A stretch of DNA of 39,356 nt from Thioalkalivibrio denitrificans (GCF_002000365.1 NZ_MVBK01000010.1:42470-81825); one strand, 5' to 3'. Counted from the first letter of the stretch, positions 15,156 to 23,743 are shown. Translations and numbers: made by a program. Notes: a model not told the origin generated them from the sequence alone.

Positions 15156-15548
15156 ATCCTTCCGGTCCTGTCCGGTATTGTCCCTGAGCCATCGAGCAAA
15201 CTGTGCTTCTGACAGTTGGCCGGCGGCCAGGTCCCAAACTGCCCTCGCGGCGGAGGCCTCGTCGGCCTTCATCGTCACGCCATTGCAGACCAGGAACACA
15301 TAGGCGGCCAAGAAACCGACCCGCTTGTTGCCGTCGACGAACGGGTGGTTTCGGATGATGCCTGCCGCGTAGGCAGCGGCCAGTTCCGGCAGGTCCGGGG
15401 TTTCATAATGATGAAGCTGGAGCGGTCGGGCGAGTGCCGATTCCAGCAGGCCTTGGTCACGAATACCGGATTCGCCGCCATAGTCAGCCAGTACCCGCTC
15501 GTGGATTGCCCTGACCACGGAATCCGTGACCCAGCGCGGCTCCTTCAT
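15153..15548 (-). CDS. doc: Doc-type (death-on-curing, Fic fold) toxin
   Basis: The 131-residue protein carries the Doc/Fic motif HPFVDGNKR (residues 68-76). Doc proteins are Fic-fold kinases that phosphorylate EF-Tu and stop translation. The length matches the family. ATG 15548 overlaps the antitoxin's end by 4 bases, the usual coupling in toxin-antitoxin operons. The antitoxin here is AbrB/MazE-like and not Phd. The last codons run into a tandem repeat whose edge supplies the stop, so the C-terminus may have been altered by the repeat. The position beside tRNA-Arg suits an accessory insertion. Confidence 0.9.
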   Translation of the reverse strand: MKEPRWVTDSVVRAIHERVLADYGGESGIRDQGLLESALARPLQLHHYETPDLPELAAAYAAGIIRNHPFVDGNKRVGFLAAYVFLVCNGVTMKADEASAARAVWDLAAGQLSEAQFARWLRDNTGQDRKD

Positions 15549-15772
15549 TCAGCGAGCGCTTTCAGCGTGTTCCGGTAGCGCCGCATCCCTTCCTCCGCAA
15601 CCTTCATCTGGGCCTCGAACTCGGGGTCGTAGGGTGTGAGGCGGTAGCCGCCCTCCGGAGACTCCGTGAGTATCAGCCTGTCTCCGTCCTCGACATGCAG
15701 ACGAGTGACCACCTCCCGCGGCAAGCGCACGCCGAGAGAGTTTCCGACCTTGACAATCTTGAGTTCGACCAC
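15545..15772 (-). CDS. AbrB/MazE-type antitoxin
   Basis: The product, 75 residues from GTG 15772, has a swapped-hairpin AbrB/SpoVT DNA-binding fold: VELKIVKVGNSLGVRLPREV, then a second strand set with LILTESPEGGYRL. The C-terminal helix (EEGMRRYRNTLKALAE) would bind and block the toxin. The GTG start has GAGGG 8 bases upstream and matches where the family usually begins. An upstream ATG at 15799 lies at the predicted transcription start and would add nine residues. It precedes and overlaps the Doc gene and probably represses its own promoter. Confidence 0.85.
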   Translation of the reverse strand: MVELKIVKVGNSLGVRLPREVVTRLHVEDGDRLILTESPEGGYRLTPYDPEFEAQMKVAEEGMRRYRNTLKALAE

Positions 15773-15789
15773 GGGTTTGCCCTCATGAC

Positions 15790-15833
15790 GTAACCACATA
15801 TGTAACTACATCATGGAATGACCGCCTTGGCAA
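15790..15833 (-). promoter_or_regulatory. Toxin-antitoxin promoter with direct-repeat operator
   Basis: On the minus strand TTGCCA and TGTAGT are 17 bases apart (complements at 15828-15833 and 15805-15810). Two 12-base direct repeats starting GTAAC (15790 and 15802) and the palindrome ACATATGT (15796-15803) overlap the -10 region. This suits autoregulation by the antitoxin. Confidence 0.5.
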
Positions 15834-15996
15834 GACGGCTCCCACCGGGCGCTCCCCTTTCGCGCCCGTCCCGTTCGGCTGGCGGCATCAGGACGTTTCA
15901 TGATGGGGCATTACCTTCACTCCATGAACCGACGCGGTGTCGGGGTATCATGGGAAGCCATACAGGCTTTTCTTTGCGCTCCGGAGGTACAGAAAG

Positions 15997-16416
15997 ATGG
16001 CAGCTCGTGCGGGATGGGTGCTCGTGGTGGTGATGTGGGCGGGCGGTGTACAGGCCGGTGACGTGGAACCCACCGTGCTGGACGCCACGGAGGTCCACGT
16101 GCTGTTGGCGGGAAATACCATGTATGCAGAGACCCTTCTTCGTCGCTTCGCCGATGAACCGAACCGCGCCTTTCAGATTTACCTGCGCGAGGACGGCACG
16201 CTCACCATCCGGAACTTTGACGGAAACACCGACACGGGCCGATGGGAGGTCAGTGAGGAGGGGTGGTTCTGCAACCAGTATGAGCAGACCCGGCGCGGCA
16301 TGCACAAGTGCTTCGAGGTGCGACGTATGAACGGGGTCTACCGACTGTGGGACATGGATGCGCGACGTTACGGCTCGGAGTTTGTCGTGCAGGACGGTAA
16401 TCCCGAAGGCATGTGA
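15997..16416 (+). CDS. Small secreted protein of unknown function (DUF995-like)
   Basis: The 139-residue product has a signal peptide (cleavage near VQAG). A compact domain follows, with GNTMYAE, a GTLTIRNFDG segment, GRWEVSEEGWFCNQY and a second Cys in HKCFEV. The pattern (GxT at the start, GxWE, then FC...CF) resembles DUF995-type lipocalin-like periplasmic proteins; the two Cys probably form a disulfide. ATG 15997 follows GGAGG at 15983-15987. No partner gene is evident; a hairpin separates it from the SRAP gene. The function is unknown. Confidence 0.75.
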   Translation: MAARAGWVLVVVMWAGGVQAGDVEPTVLDATEVHVLLAGNTMYAETLLRRFADEPNRAFQIYLREDGTLTIRNFDGNTDTGRWEVSEEGWFCNQYEQTRRGMHKCFEVRRMNGVYRLWDMDARRYGSEFVVQDGNPEGM

Positions 16417-16422
16417 ACATGC

Positions 16423-16455
16423 CCTCGCGGTCCTCTGACGGACGTTCGCGCGAGG
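16423..16455 (+). terminator. Imperfect hairpin after the secreted-protein gene
   Basis: Outer arms CCTCGCG and CGCGAGG and inner arms GTCC and GGAC form a bulged stem-loop starting 7 bases after the stop. There is no T-run, so its terminator strength is uncertain. Confidence 0.45.
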
Positions 16456-16493
16456 TTCGGATGCACGCGTTCGTCCGGCGGTAGGGCTCTGCC

Positions 16494-17189
16494 ATGTGCG
16501 GCCGTTTTGTATCGAAAACAGACGCCGAGATGGAGCGCGCCTTCGGGCTGACGCGCTCCGGCTGGCGTAAGGGTTGGGCAGGGTTCAACGTGGCGCCTTC
16601 CCAGGCGGTACCCATCGTGCGCGCGGTGGACGGCGAGCGGGAAGGGGCGTTGGTGCGCTGGGGGCTGATTCCTTTTTGGGCGAAGGGCGAGGTGCCCCGG
16701 TACAGCACCATCAATGCCCGGGTGGAAACCATCGAGAAGGCAGCCAGCTACAGGGGGCCCTGGAAGCGCGGGCAGCGTTGCGTGATTCCGGCGCTGGGTT
16801 TCTATGAATGGAAGCAGTTGGAAAAGGGCAAGCAGCCCTGGTTCATTCGCGTCGCCGGCGGCATGCCCTTCGGCTTGCTGGGGCTCTGGGACCGCTCCAC
16901 ACGTGGCGACGGCGAGGTGATTGAATCCTGCACCATCATCACGCTGCCGGCCAATCCGCTCGTCGCGGAAATCCATGCCAAGGGGCGCATGCCTGCCATG
17001 CGTACGCCGGAGGAATGTGCGCACTGGCTTGAAGGTGAAGAGCACGCGGCAAGGGGGGTGCTGACGCCGTTCCCCGCCGCACGCATGGAAGCCTGGCCGG
17101 TGAGCAGAAAGGTCAACTCCCCGGCCAATGACGGGCCGGAGCTGGTCCAGCCTCTGGATGATGCCGAGGGGCCTGTGGTTTCTTCGTAG
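16494..17189 (+). CDS. SRAP (HMCES/YedK) abasic-site DNA-protein crosslink protein
   Basis: The 231-residue protein starts MCGRF. Cys2, exposed after Met removal, forms a thiazolidine crosslink to abasic sites in single-stranded DNA in this family. Other active residues are present: Asn74 in INARVET, Glu105 in GFYEWK and His161 in EIHAKGRMP, where two extra residues (AK or KG) lengthen the usual H-x-RMP. The product is cytoplasmic. No SOS box was identified upstream in the short gap. It is convergent with the GGDEF-EAL gene, which ends 20 bases away. Confidence 0.93.
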   Translation: MCGRFVSKTDAEMERAFGLTRSGWRKGWAGFNVAPSQAVPIVRAVDGEREGALVRWGLIPFWAKGEVPRYSTINARVETIEKAASYRGPWKRGQRCVIPALGFYEWKQLEKGKQPWFIRVAGGMPFGLLGLWDRSTRGDGEVIESCTIITLPANPLVAEIHAKGRMPAMRTPEECAHWLEGEEHAARGVLTPFPAARMEAWPVSRKVNSPANDGPELVQPLDDAEGPVVSS

Positions 17190-17208
17190 TCCGGCTCGAC
17201 GCCGCGGG

Positions 17209-19989
17209 TCAGTCGTCCGTGCCTGTGCGGCCTGTGAGGATCAGATCCTCGAGGTCAGCGAGCGGCACCGGGTGGCCGAAGAGGTAGCCCTGGAAACACC
17301 GGCAGCCGCGAACGCTGAGGAAATCCAGCTGTTCCCGCGTTTCCACACCCTCAGCGATCACTTCCAGTCCAAGAGTCTTCGACAGGGAGATGATCATCTC
17401 GGCGATGGCTGCATCGTTGGGATCGAGCAGGAGGTCTCGCACGAATGACTGGTCGATCTTGAGCTTGGACAGGGGCAGACGCTTGAGATACGACAACGAG
17501 GAGTAACCGGTGCCGAAATCGTCCAGGGCGAAAGACACACCCAGTTCCCGCACCGTGTTCATGCGTTCGATGACCGCCTTGGTGTCGTCCAGCAGCAGGC
17601 TCTCGGTGAGTTCGAGCACCAGCTTGCCGGGAGGCGCTCCGGTCTGTTCGAGCACTGTGGTGAGTTCCCGGACGAAATCCGGGTGGCGGAACTGGTATGC
17701 GCTCACGTTGACGGCCAGGTCCAGTTGGGCACAGTCCGGGTTCTTGGCCCAGGCGGCCAGTTCCCGACACACGGACTCCAGTACCCAGTGGCCCAGCTCG
17801 GTGATCAGTCCGGTCTGTTCGGCCACAGGGATGAATTCCATGGGCGAGACCCTGCCACGTTCGGGGTGCTGCCAGCGGAGCAGGGCCTCGGCGCCCCGCA
17901 CCTGACCCTGGTCGTCCACATAGGGCTGGTAGTGCAGGAAGAAGTCACGGTCGCGCAGGGCCTTGCGGAAATCCGCCTCCAGCGCGGCGCGCTCTTCGGC
18001 GGCACGATGCATCTCCGGAGCGAAAAAGCTCAGGGTATTGCGCCCGGCGGCCTTTGCCCGATACATGGCAAGGTCGGCCTGGCGCAGGAGTTCGTCCACG
18101 GTGGTGTTCTCCTGTCCGAAGAGGGTCACGCCGATGCTGGGCGTGCAGTGGCGCTCCCGCTTGTCCAGCCGGAAGGGTTCCTGAAGCAGGCCGATCAGCT
18201 TGCGGCCCAGGGCCTCGGCCTGTGTGGCGGCGCGCAGGGGATCCGGGTGCAGGTCGTTGAGCACCACCACGAATTCATCCCCGCCCAGGCGCGCCAGGGT
18301 GTCCGTCTGGCGCATGGTCCGGAGCATGCGCCTCGCCACCTGGCGCAACAGGTCGTCACCCACTTCGTGGCCCAGGGTGTCGTTGATGTCCTTGAAGTTG
18401 TCCAGATCGATGAACAGCACGGCGCCGTGCCCTTTGTTGCGATGCGCGGTGGCCATGGCCTGGTTCAGCCGGTCGTGCAGCAGGCTGCGGTTGGGCAGGG
18501 AAGTCAGGTTGTCGTAGAAGGCAAGCCGACGGATCTCTTCTTCCGCCGCCTTTCGCTCGGTGATGTCCACCAGGGTACCGAAGGTGGCGGATACCTGCTG
18601 ATGCTCATCCAGACTGCTTCTCGCGTAGATACTGACCCATCGGGCACCGCCATCGCGGGTCACAATTCGGACTTCCTCGCGGTCGAACGGGATGTGTCCC
18701 TGGATCACCGGGGCGCAGAAGGCCTCGAGACATGGCTTGTCCTCGGAAAGGACGAACTCCGAGACGGGTCGGCCCAGGGACTCCTCCACCGTGAACCCGG
18801 TGAGTTCCGTCCAGGCCGGGTTCAGCATGGTCCAGCGTCCTTCGCCGTCCGTGCGGAAGATCACCTCGGAGATATGATCGAGCACCTCCCGGTAACGCGC
18901 CTCGCTTTGCTTCAGGGCTGCCTCGGCTTTGCGATGCACCGTCACGTCCAGGGTCAGGCCGCGAAGCACCGGGCGCTTGTCGCTGTCTGTGGCCGCGGAG
19001 ACGATGTCCCGCAGCCAGATCCATTCTCCGCTTCCATGGCGGAAACGATAGTCAACCGGACGGGGATGGGCCGTGGCGGTGCGCCAGGCCTCACGCAGGT
19101 GCGGGAGGTCCGTCGGATGTATGAGCCGCTCACGGGATTGCGCGTCGTACATGCGCGAGGCGGGTATGCCAAGGATCGCGTGGGTATCGCCGCTCATAAA
19201 TCGCCATTCGCCGGTCTGGGGATCGGCCTCCCAGATGATCGCTTCCGCGCCCTGCAGCAGGGTTTCCAGGCGGTCCACGGAACGGTTCAGTTGCAGGTTC
19301 TGCCGCTCCAGGCTCGAGTGTGACTGGTCCAGTTCCGCGGCCAGGGCATTGAGGCTGTGGGCCACGTCGCCCACTTCGTCATTGGTGCCCGCGGGGATGC
19401 GATAGCCCAGGTTGCCCGCCCGGATGGCCTGCGCCCCTTCCTTGAGGCGGCGCAGCCGGCCCGTGACCATCAACGCGAAGGTCACGGCCGCAAGCACGGA
19501 CAGAAACAGCACCACCATGCCCAGGGTCACGTTGCGTCGACCCAGGGCCTCGGTGAGCGCGTCAGCGTATGTGGTGGCGTAGGCCACATGCAGGGCGCCG
19601 AGCCGCTGCCCCTCCAGTTCGATATCGCGGTTGATGCTGACCCGCCCCGGAACCACCTCGACTGGTGCGTCGCCGTGATGGAGTATGTCCGGCGGTGTCC
19701 CCACCCATGCCAGCCGGTGGCCCGCCGCGTCGGTGACCACGACATACTGCAGGTCGCGTTCTCCGGCGACCAGCCCGAGCACCTCCTGCAGTACCACCGG
19801 GTCACGGTAGGCAAGGCCCGGCACCAGGGCGCTCGTCATCAGGACGCTCTGCTGCTGCGCCGATCCCACCAGGAGCTGTGCATGACTGTTCTGGATCTCA
19901 CGCGTCGTGTTCCACACGAGCACGGACACCATGGCGATCTGGATCAGGACCGCGCCGATGATGAGCTGCAGGGAGAATCGCAGGCGCAT
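17209..19989 (-). CDS. Membrane HAMP-PAS-PAS-GGDEF-EAL c-di-GMP protein
   Basis: This 926-residue protein has two membrane helices (about 7-26 and 154-176) around a periplasmic sensor, then HAMP (about 177-230), two PAS domains (about 245-355 and 365-480), GGDEF (about 485-655) and EAL (about 665-915). GGDEF is intact at 569-573, with an RQTD inhibition site five residues before it, so cyclase activity with product inhibition is likely. EAL701-703, NVS, ELTES, DDFGTGYSS and KIDQSF are also intact, so phosphodiesterase activity is possible. The upstream gene, a PhnD-like periplasmic binding protein, ends 3 bases before this start. It may deliver a ligand signal to the periplasmic sensor. Confidence 0.95.
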   Translation of the reverse strand: MRLRFSLQLIIGAVLIQIAMVSVLVWNTTREIQNSHAQLLVGSAQQQSVLMTSALVPGLAYRDPVVLQEVLGLVAGERDLQYVVVTDAAGHRLAWVGTPPDILHHGDAPVEVVPGRVSINRDIELEGQRLGALHVAYATTYADALTEALGRRNVTLGMVVLFLSVLAAVTFALMVTGRLRRLKEGAQAIRAGNLGYRIPAGTNDEVGDVAHSLNALAAELDQSHSSLERQNLQLNRSVDRLETLLQGAEAIIWEADPQTGEWRFMSGDTHAILGIPASRMYDAQSRERLIHPTDLPHLREAWRTATAHPRPVDYRFRHGSGEWIWLRDIVSAATDSDKRPVLRGLTLDVTVHRKAEAALKQSEARYREVLDHISEVIFRTDGEGRWTMLNPAWTELTGFTVEESLGRPVSEFVLSEDKPCLEAFCAPVIQGHIPFDREEVRIVTRDGGARWVSIYARSSLDEHQQVSATFGTLVDITERKAAEEEIRRLAFYDNLTSLPNRSLLHDRLNQAMATAHRNKGHGAVLFIDLDNFKDINDTLGHEVGDDLLRQVARRMLRTMRQTDTLARLGGDEFVVVLNDLHPDPLRAATQAEALGRKLIGLLQEPFRLDKRERHCTPSIGVTLFGQENTTVDELLRQADLAMYRAKAAGRNTLSFFAPEMHRAAEERAALEADFRKALRDRDFFLHYQPYVDDQGQVRGAEALLRWQHPERGRVSPMEFIPVAEQTGLITELGHWVLESVCRELAAWAKNPDCAQLDLAVNVSAYQFRHPDFVRELTTVLEQTGAPPGKLVLELTESLLLDDTKAVIERMNTVRELGVSFALDDFGTGYSSLSYLKRLPLSKLKIDQSFVRDLLLDPNDAAIAEMIISLSKTLGLEVIAEGVETREQLDFLSVRGCRCFQGYLFGHPVPLADLEDLILTGRTGTDD

Positions 19990-19992
19990 GGG

Positions 19993-20931
19993 TCAGGGAG
20001 TGTCCTGTGCCGGGGTCAGCTGACGGCGTGTCTCCGGGAGGATCGACCGGAAGCGTTCGTAATCGGCGGCCGATGCCGCCTTGTAGCCGGGGTAATAGGC
20101 CATGTGCGCGCGCACATTGTCGTCCTCCGCCCTGTCGGCCATGGCAATCAGGGCGTCGGTGATTCTGTCGCGCAGCTCCGGGGGCAGGCGCCGGTTCGCC
20201 AGGATGCCCACCGCCGGCAGCGGGTCCGTCTCGGAGAGGACACGCACCGGGTGGTTCTGGCTGATCTCCAGCCGGGCCATGTTGTTGGAGGCCATGGCGG
20301 CGTCTGCCAGTCCGCTGGTGATGGCGTGCACCGCGGCGTTGTGACTCGCGAAGCTGATGAATTCCGGGGCGGGGGCCTCTGGTGGCAACCGGCTCAGCAG
20401 GTATTCCTTGCCCGCGATGGTGATGAGGGCCTCGGGCGGCGGGGTGGCAATGCGTATTCCGGCCAGATCCGCGAGATCCCGGGCGGGATCACCCTCCGCC
20501 ACCAGGTACGCGGTGGCCAGATTCTGGCGCGGCGAGGCCAGCACCTCGTAATGCCCCGAATCGAGGGCAATCGGCACGAAGTGGGGTGCGGTGAGGACCA
20601 GGTCGTAGGCGCCGGCCTCCATGCGCCGCACATGGGTGGCGAAGTCTCGTGCGCTTTCCAATGCAAACGTCCTGTCCAGTTGACTGCCGAGATAATCGGT
20701 CAGCGGGACGAAGCGATTGAACAGGAAAACCGGACTGCCGAAAGGCAATAGTCCAAACCGCAGGGGTGCGTCACGATCGTCAGCGACAACGGATGTGCCG
20801 GCCTGGGCCGGGGCGCTCACCAGGACCAGGGCCAGCAGGATCGCGAGCATCGCTGTGGCCCGATTCGCCTGACACAGGGAAAGCCAGGGGGCTGCGCAGC
20901 CCCCGGTCAATCTGTGCGCTTGAGTCGGCAT
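19993..20931 (-). CDS. PhnD-like periplasmic substrate-binding protein
   Basis: The 312-residue protein has an N-terminal signal (hydrophobic core about 28-44). It then shows the phosphate/phosphonate-binding PhnD-type fold: LRFGLLPFGSP, FVPLTDYLGSQL, AGAYDLVLTAPHFV, and a second lobe with LADLAGIRIATPPPEALITI. No ABC permease or ATPase lies next to it, so it is probably a sensor and not a transporter subunit. ATG 20931 follows GAGGGG about 7 bases upstream; an internal Met at 20850 would also give a signal peptide but has no better site. It is translationally close to the downstream GGDEF-EAL gene (3-base gap), which points to ligand sensing coupled to c-di-GMP. The ligand is unknown. Confidence 0.88.
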   Translation of the reverse strand: MPTQAHRLTGGCAAPWLSLCQANRATAMLAILLALVLVSAPAQAGTSVVADDRDAPLRFGLLPFGSPVFLFNRFVPLTDYLGSQLDRTFALESARDFATHVRRMEAGAYDLVLTAPHFVPIALDSGHYEVLASPRQNLATAYLVAEGDPARDLADLAGIRIATPPPEALITIAGKEYLLSRLPPEAPAPEFISFASHNAAVHAITSGLADAAMASNNMARLEISQNHPVRVLSETDPLPAVGILANRRLPPELRDRITDALIAMADRAEDDNVRAHMAYYPGYKAASAADYERFRSILPETRRQLTPAQDTP

Positions 20932-21117
20932 TGCATACCCCTCGGTGAGCCGTCCCTGTTCAGGCGGACTCTATGGTTTCTTATGTATCTGCTTGATTGC
21001 TGAGTATGCCACCGGGTGCTGGCCGAGCACCTCGGGGCAACGGCGACAGCCGACAGACAGAGGGGAAAACTTGATGAATGACAGGATCGTCCGGGGCAGG
21101 AGGACAAACCACTGTGA

Positions 21118-21822
21118 TCAGTGGTCGTGATCGCAGGGGATCGCCCGGTATGGTGTCTCGCGGATGCGGTCGTGCTCGTGCATGCGATAGTGCACGAAGC
21201 GGTCCACCTCGGTGAAGCACATGAACGGGTTGCCCTCGGCCTGTTCCTTCAGCGTGGAGGTGGGTTTCTCGGCGTAGTTGTGGCCCGGGTGGATGACGGT
21301 GTCTTCAGGCAGTCCCTCGCGCAGTCCCTTGAGGGTCTGGAACATCTGCTCCGGATCACCGCCGCTCAGGTCGCAGCGCCCGCAACCGAACACGAACAGG
21401 GTGTCGCCCGTGATCAGATCCCGGCCCAGGCGGTAACACGTGGAGCCCGGGGTGTGGCCGGGCGTATGCAGGGCTTCGATCTCGGTTTCGCCGACCCGGA
21501 TGCGATCCCCGCCGTGATGAAGTTGCGGGCGCGCCAGCTGGCGGCCCCAGAATTGCGCTTCCGGCTTGAGCAGGTGAATGCGGGCATCGTGGGTGTCCAG
21601 GAGTTCGTCGATGCCGTTGATATGGTCGTGATGGCTGTGGGTGAGCAGGACGTCGGTGATGCGCACGCCGAGGCGTTGCGCCAGGGCGTTGATCTCGGGG
21701 ACCTCCCAGGCCGGATCCACCACGGCGGCCGTGTCCGTGGCATGGTCGTGGATCAGGTAGATGAAGTTCTCCATGGGCCCCAGTTCCAGGGCATGGATGC
21801 TGTAGGGAGTCGGATTGCTCAT
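21118..21822 (-). CDS. Metallo-beta-lactamase-fold hydrolase (glyoxalase II / persulfide dioxygenase-like)
   Basis: The 234-residue product has the metal site THSHHDH (His62, His64, Asp66, His67), followed by HTPGHTPGS, a GDTLF Asp and HPGHNY His. This matches glyoxalase II and ETHE1/Blh-type persulfide dioxygenases; the exact reaction cannot be told from sequence alone. It continues with a C-terminal region like glyoxalase II (NPFMCFTEVDRF). ATG 21822 follows AGGGG; an upstream ATG is less well placed. It lies downstream of a DUF2892 membrane protein, a pair often found with sulfide detoxification. A TTTGCGCAAA palindrome lies at 21846-21855, just upstream. Confidence 0.88.
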   Translation of the reverse strand: MSNPTPYSIHALELGPMENFIYLIHDHATDTAAVVDPAWEVPEINALAQRLGVRITDVLLTHSHHDHINGIDELLDTHDARIHLLKPEAQFWGRQLARPQLHHGGDRIRVGETEIEALHTPGHTPGSTCYRLGRDLITGDTLFVFGCGRCDLSGGDPEQMFQTLKGLREGLPEDTVIHPGHNYAEKPTSTLKEQAEGNPFMCFTEVDRFVHYRMHEHDRIRETPYRAIPCDHDH

Positions 21823-21891
21823 GACGATGGCCCCTTGCCACAATGTTTGCGCAAAGGGTAGCAGACACCGCTGCCGCGAGTCTGCGCCGAA

Positions 21892-21918
21892 CCCGGGGGC
21901 CGGAAGTACGGCCCCGGG
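21892..21918 (-). other. GC-rich hairpin between the DUF2892 and hydrolase genes
   Basis: CCCGGGGGCC and GGCCCCGGG form a strong stem with one bulged base and a short loop, 16 bases after the DUF2892 stop on the minus strand. No T-run follows. It may attenuate read-through or stabilise the upstream mRNA. Confidence 0.5.
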
Positions 21919-21933
21919 CTGGTCAGGGTGGCT

Positions 21934-22137
21934 TCAGCTGAACGCGTGGCCGGGTGTGACGCCGATCTTCTTGAGGATCATCGCCAGAGGGCAGAAGCCC
22001 GTGAAGGCGGACTGCAGCAGGTTGAAGCCCACAAAGGCTGTGAGCCACAGCCAATGGATGCTGTGCACCTGGGACAGGACCAGGGTCAGCAGGATGACGG
22101 TGCCGGCAAACGCCAGGACGATTCGGTCGATGGTCAT
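21934..22137 (-). CDS. DUF2892 inner-membrane protein
   Basis: This 67-residue protein has two hydrophobic helices and the DUF2892 motif set: [15 protein letters not shown], a second helix with [15 protein letters not shown], then ILKKIGV. DUF2892 domains are the membrane part of YgaP-type rhodanese proteins and are common beside sulfur-handling genes. Here the rhodanese part is absent. ATG 22137 was chosen because GGAGA precedes it; an in-frame ATG at 22152 would extend it by five residues. A palindrome, TATTAG-N6-CTAATA, lies 20 bases before the start, where an ArsR-type repressor could act. The hydrolase gene follows on the same strand. Confidence 0.85.
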   Translation of the reverse strand: MTIDRIVLAFAGTVILLTLVLSQVHSIHWLWLTAFVGFNLLQSAFTGFCPLAMILKKIGVTPGHAFS

Positions 22138-22156
22138 GGTCTCAGTCTCCATTGAG

Positions 22157-22174
22157 TATTAGTAATCCCTAATA
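22157..22174 (-). promoter_or_regulatory. ArsR/BigR-like operator palindrome
   Basis: TATTAG-TAATCC-CTAATA is a perfect 6-bp inverted repeat, AT-rich in a GC-rich neighbourhood. It lies directly upstream of the DUF2892 and hydrolase genes and overlaps the likely promoter. ArsR-family sulfide/persulfide sensors such as BigR use AT-rich palindromes to control genes like these. No ArsR gene is in the window. Confidence 0.45.
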
Positions 22175-22185
22175 TACCTTTCCGC

Positions 22186-23484
22186 TCACCGATTCTCAAT
22201 AGGCCGGTACTCCCGGGGCGCGCTCCCCGTGTATAGCTGGCGCGGCCGCCCGATGCGCGATTCCGGATCGTTTATCATCTCGTTCCAGTGGGTGATCCAC
22301 CCGACGGTACGGGCCAGTGCGAAGATCACGGTGAACATGTTCAGGGGGATCCCCATGGCCCGCAGGATGATGCCCGAGTAGAAGTCCACGTTCGGGTAGA
22401 GCTTGCGTTCCACGAAGTACTCGTCCTCGGTTGCGATGCGCTCCAGCTCCAGGGCCACTTCAAAGAGCGGCTGGTTTTCCGCGCCCATCTCCGCCAGGAG
22501 CTCATGGCACATGGTGCGGATGATCTTGGCACGCGGATCATAGTTCTTGTAGACGCGGTGACCGAAACCCATGAGCCGGAACGGATCGTCCTTGTCCTTG
22601 GCGCGTCTGACATAGTGGTTGACGTCGTTGCCGCTGGCGACAATCTCTTCCAGCATGCTGATGACCTTCTCGTTGGCGCCGCCGTGCAGCGGGCCCCACA
22701 GTGAGGCGATGCCGGCGGACACGGCGGCAAACGGATTGGCCTCTGAGCTTCCCGACAGGCGCACGGTGGAGGTGGAGGCGTTCTGTTCGTGATCGGCGTG
22801 CAGAATCAGGATCAGGTCCAGTGCGCGCACAAACGTGGCGTTGGGCCTGTACTCTTCCGTGGGCACGGCGTACATCATCTTCAGGAAGTTTTCCGTGTAG
22901 CCCAGATTGTTGTCCGGGTACTGGAACGGCTGCCCCATGGCGTACTTGTAGGACCATGCCGCGATCGTGGGCATCTTGGAGATCAGCCGGTGTGCCGAAA
23001 TCTCCCGGTGTCTCGGGTTATGCACATCGGTATTGTCATGGTAGAAGGCCGACAGTGCGCCTACCACGCCCACCATGATGGCCATGGGATGGGCGTCGTG
23101 GCGGAAACCGCCATAGAAGCGCTGAATGGCTTCATGGAGCATGGAGTGGCGCTTGATGATCCGGGAAAAGTTGCTCAACTGCTCCGAGGTGGGGAGTTCT
23201 CCGTAGAAGAGCAGGTAGCAGGTCTCGAGGTAGGTGCTGTGCTCGGCCAGCTGCTCGATGGGATAGCCCCGATACATGAGCACGCCCTCGTCGCCGTCAA
23301 TGTAGGTGATGGCGCTCGAGCAGCTCGCGGTGGACATGAAGCCCGGATCGTAGGTGAAGTAGCCCAATTCGTTGTAGAGGGCCCGGATGTCCAGGGCGGC
23401 CGGGCCGTGCGTTCCCTCGTGGACAGGCAGTTCGACCTGCTTTCCCGTGGCATTGTCGGTAAGCGTGACTGTACGGGATGTCAT
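22186..23484 (-). CDS. gltA: Citrate synthase
   Basis: The 432-residue enzyme condenses oxaloacetate and acetyl-CoA to citrate, the entry to the TCA cycle. Catalytic residues are visible: His in GPLHGGANE, His in [11 protein letters not shown] and Asp in PNVDFYSGI. The length and N-terminal domain ([18 protein letters not shown]) match the large, hexameric NADH-inhibited type I enzyme of gammaproteobacteria such as E. coli GltA. ATG 23484 has GAGGAA about 8 bases upstream. It lies downstream of exbD with a 299-base gap that holds a 21-base palindrome, so it probably has its own promoter. Confidence 0.97.
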   Translation of the reverse strand: MTSRTVTLTDNATGKQVELPVHEGTHGPAALDIRALYNELGYFTYDPGFMSTASCSSAITYIDGDEGVLMYRGYPIEQLAEHSTYLETCYLLFYGELPTSEQLSNFSRIIKRHSMLHEAIQRFYGGFRHDAHPMAIMVGVVGALSAFYHDNTDVHNPRHREISAHRLISKMPTIAAWSYKYAMGQPFQYPDNNLGYTENFLKMMYAVPTEEYRPNATFVRALDLILILHADHEQNASTSTVRLSGSSEANPFAAVSAGIASLWGPLHGGANEKVISMLEEIVASGNDVNHYVRRAKDKDDPFRLMGFGHRVYKNYDPRAKIIRTMCHELLAEMGAENQPLFEVALELERIATEDEYFVERKLYPNVDFYSGIILRAMGIPLNMFTVIFALARTVGWITHWNEMINDPESRIGRPRQLYTGSAPREYRPIENR

Positions 23485-23628
23485 GGGGGAGTTCCTCGTC
23501 GTGTGTCGGTGGATCGAAACCGGTCGGGCCGAACGCAATATTAGACCACAAAGGGCCCCCACCCTGCCGGATACCAGATTGTCTGAATCCGATCCTAGGC
23601 GCTTGTGTGGGGAATATCGATAGGGTCT

Positions 23629-23649
23629 GCTTAATAGTGATTATTAAGC
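23629..23649. promoter_or_regulatory. AT-rich palindrome upstream of gltA
   Basis: GCTTAATA-GTGAT-TATTAAGC is a perfect 8-bp inverted repeat 145 bases before the gltA start, in an otherwise unremarkable 299-base gap after exbD. It lacks the GC content and T-run of a terminator and looks like an operator. It only partly matches a Fur box. The regulator is unknown. Confidence 0.45.
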
Positions 23650-23743
23650 TCGCCATCGTCGGTGGCAGTTCCATCCGGACCGGTCAGGAGTCGTGTTGGA
23701 CCAGGCGGCGGGCGTGACCCGACCTATGGCGGCGCGGTCTTAG

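Noticed and set aside
17683-19323. Long plus-strand open frame inside the GGDEF-EAL gene
   Set aside because: High GC gives long shadow frames; the minus-strand protein has all domain motifs intact.
23629-23649. Fur box
   Set aside because: Only partial agreement with the GATAATGATAATCATTATC consensus, and it lies before gltA and not before tonB.
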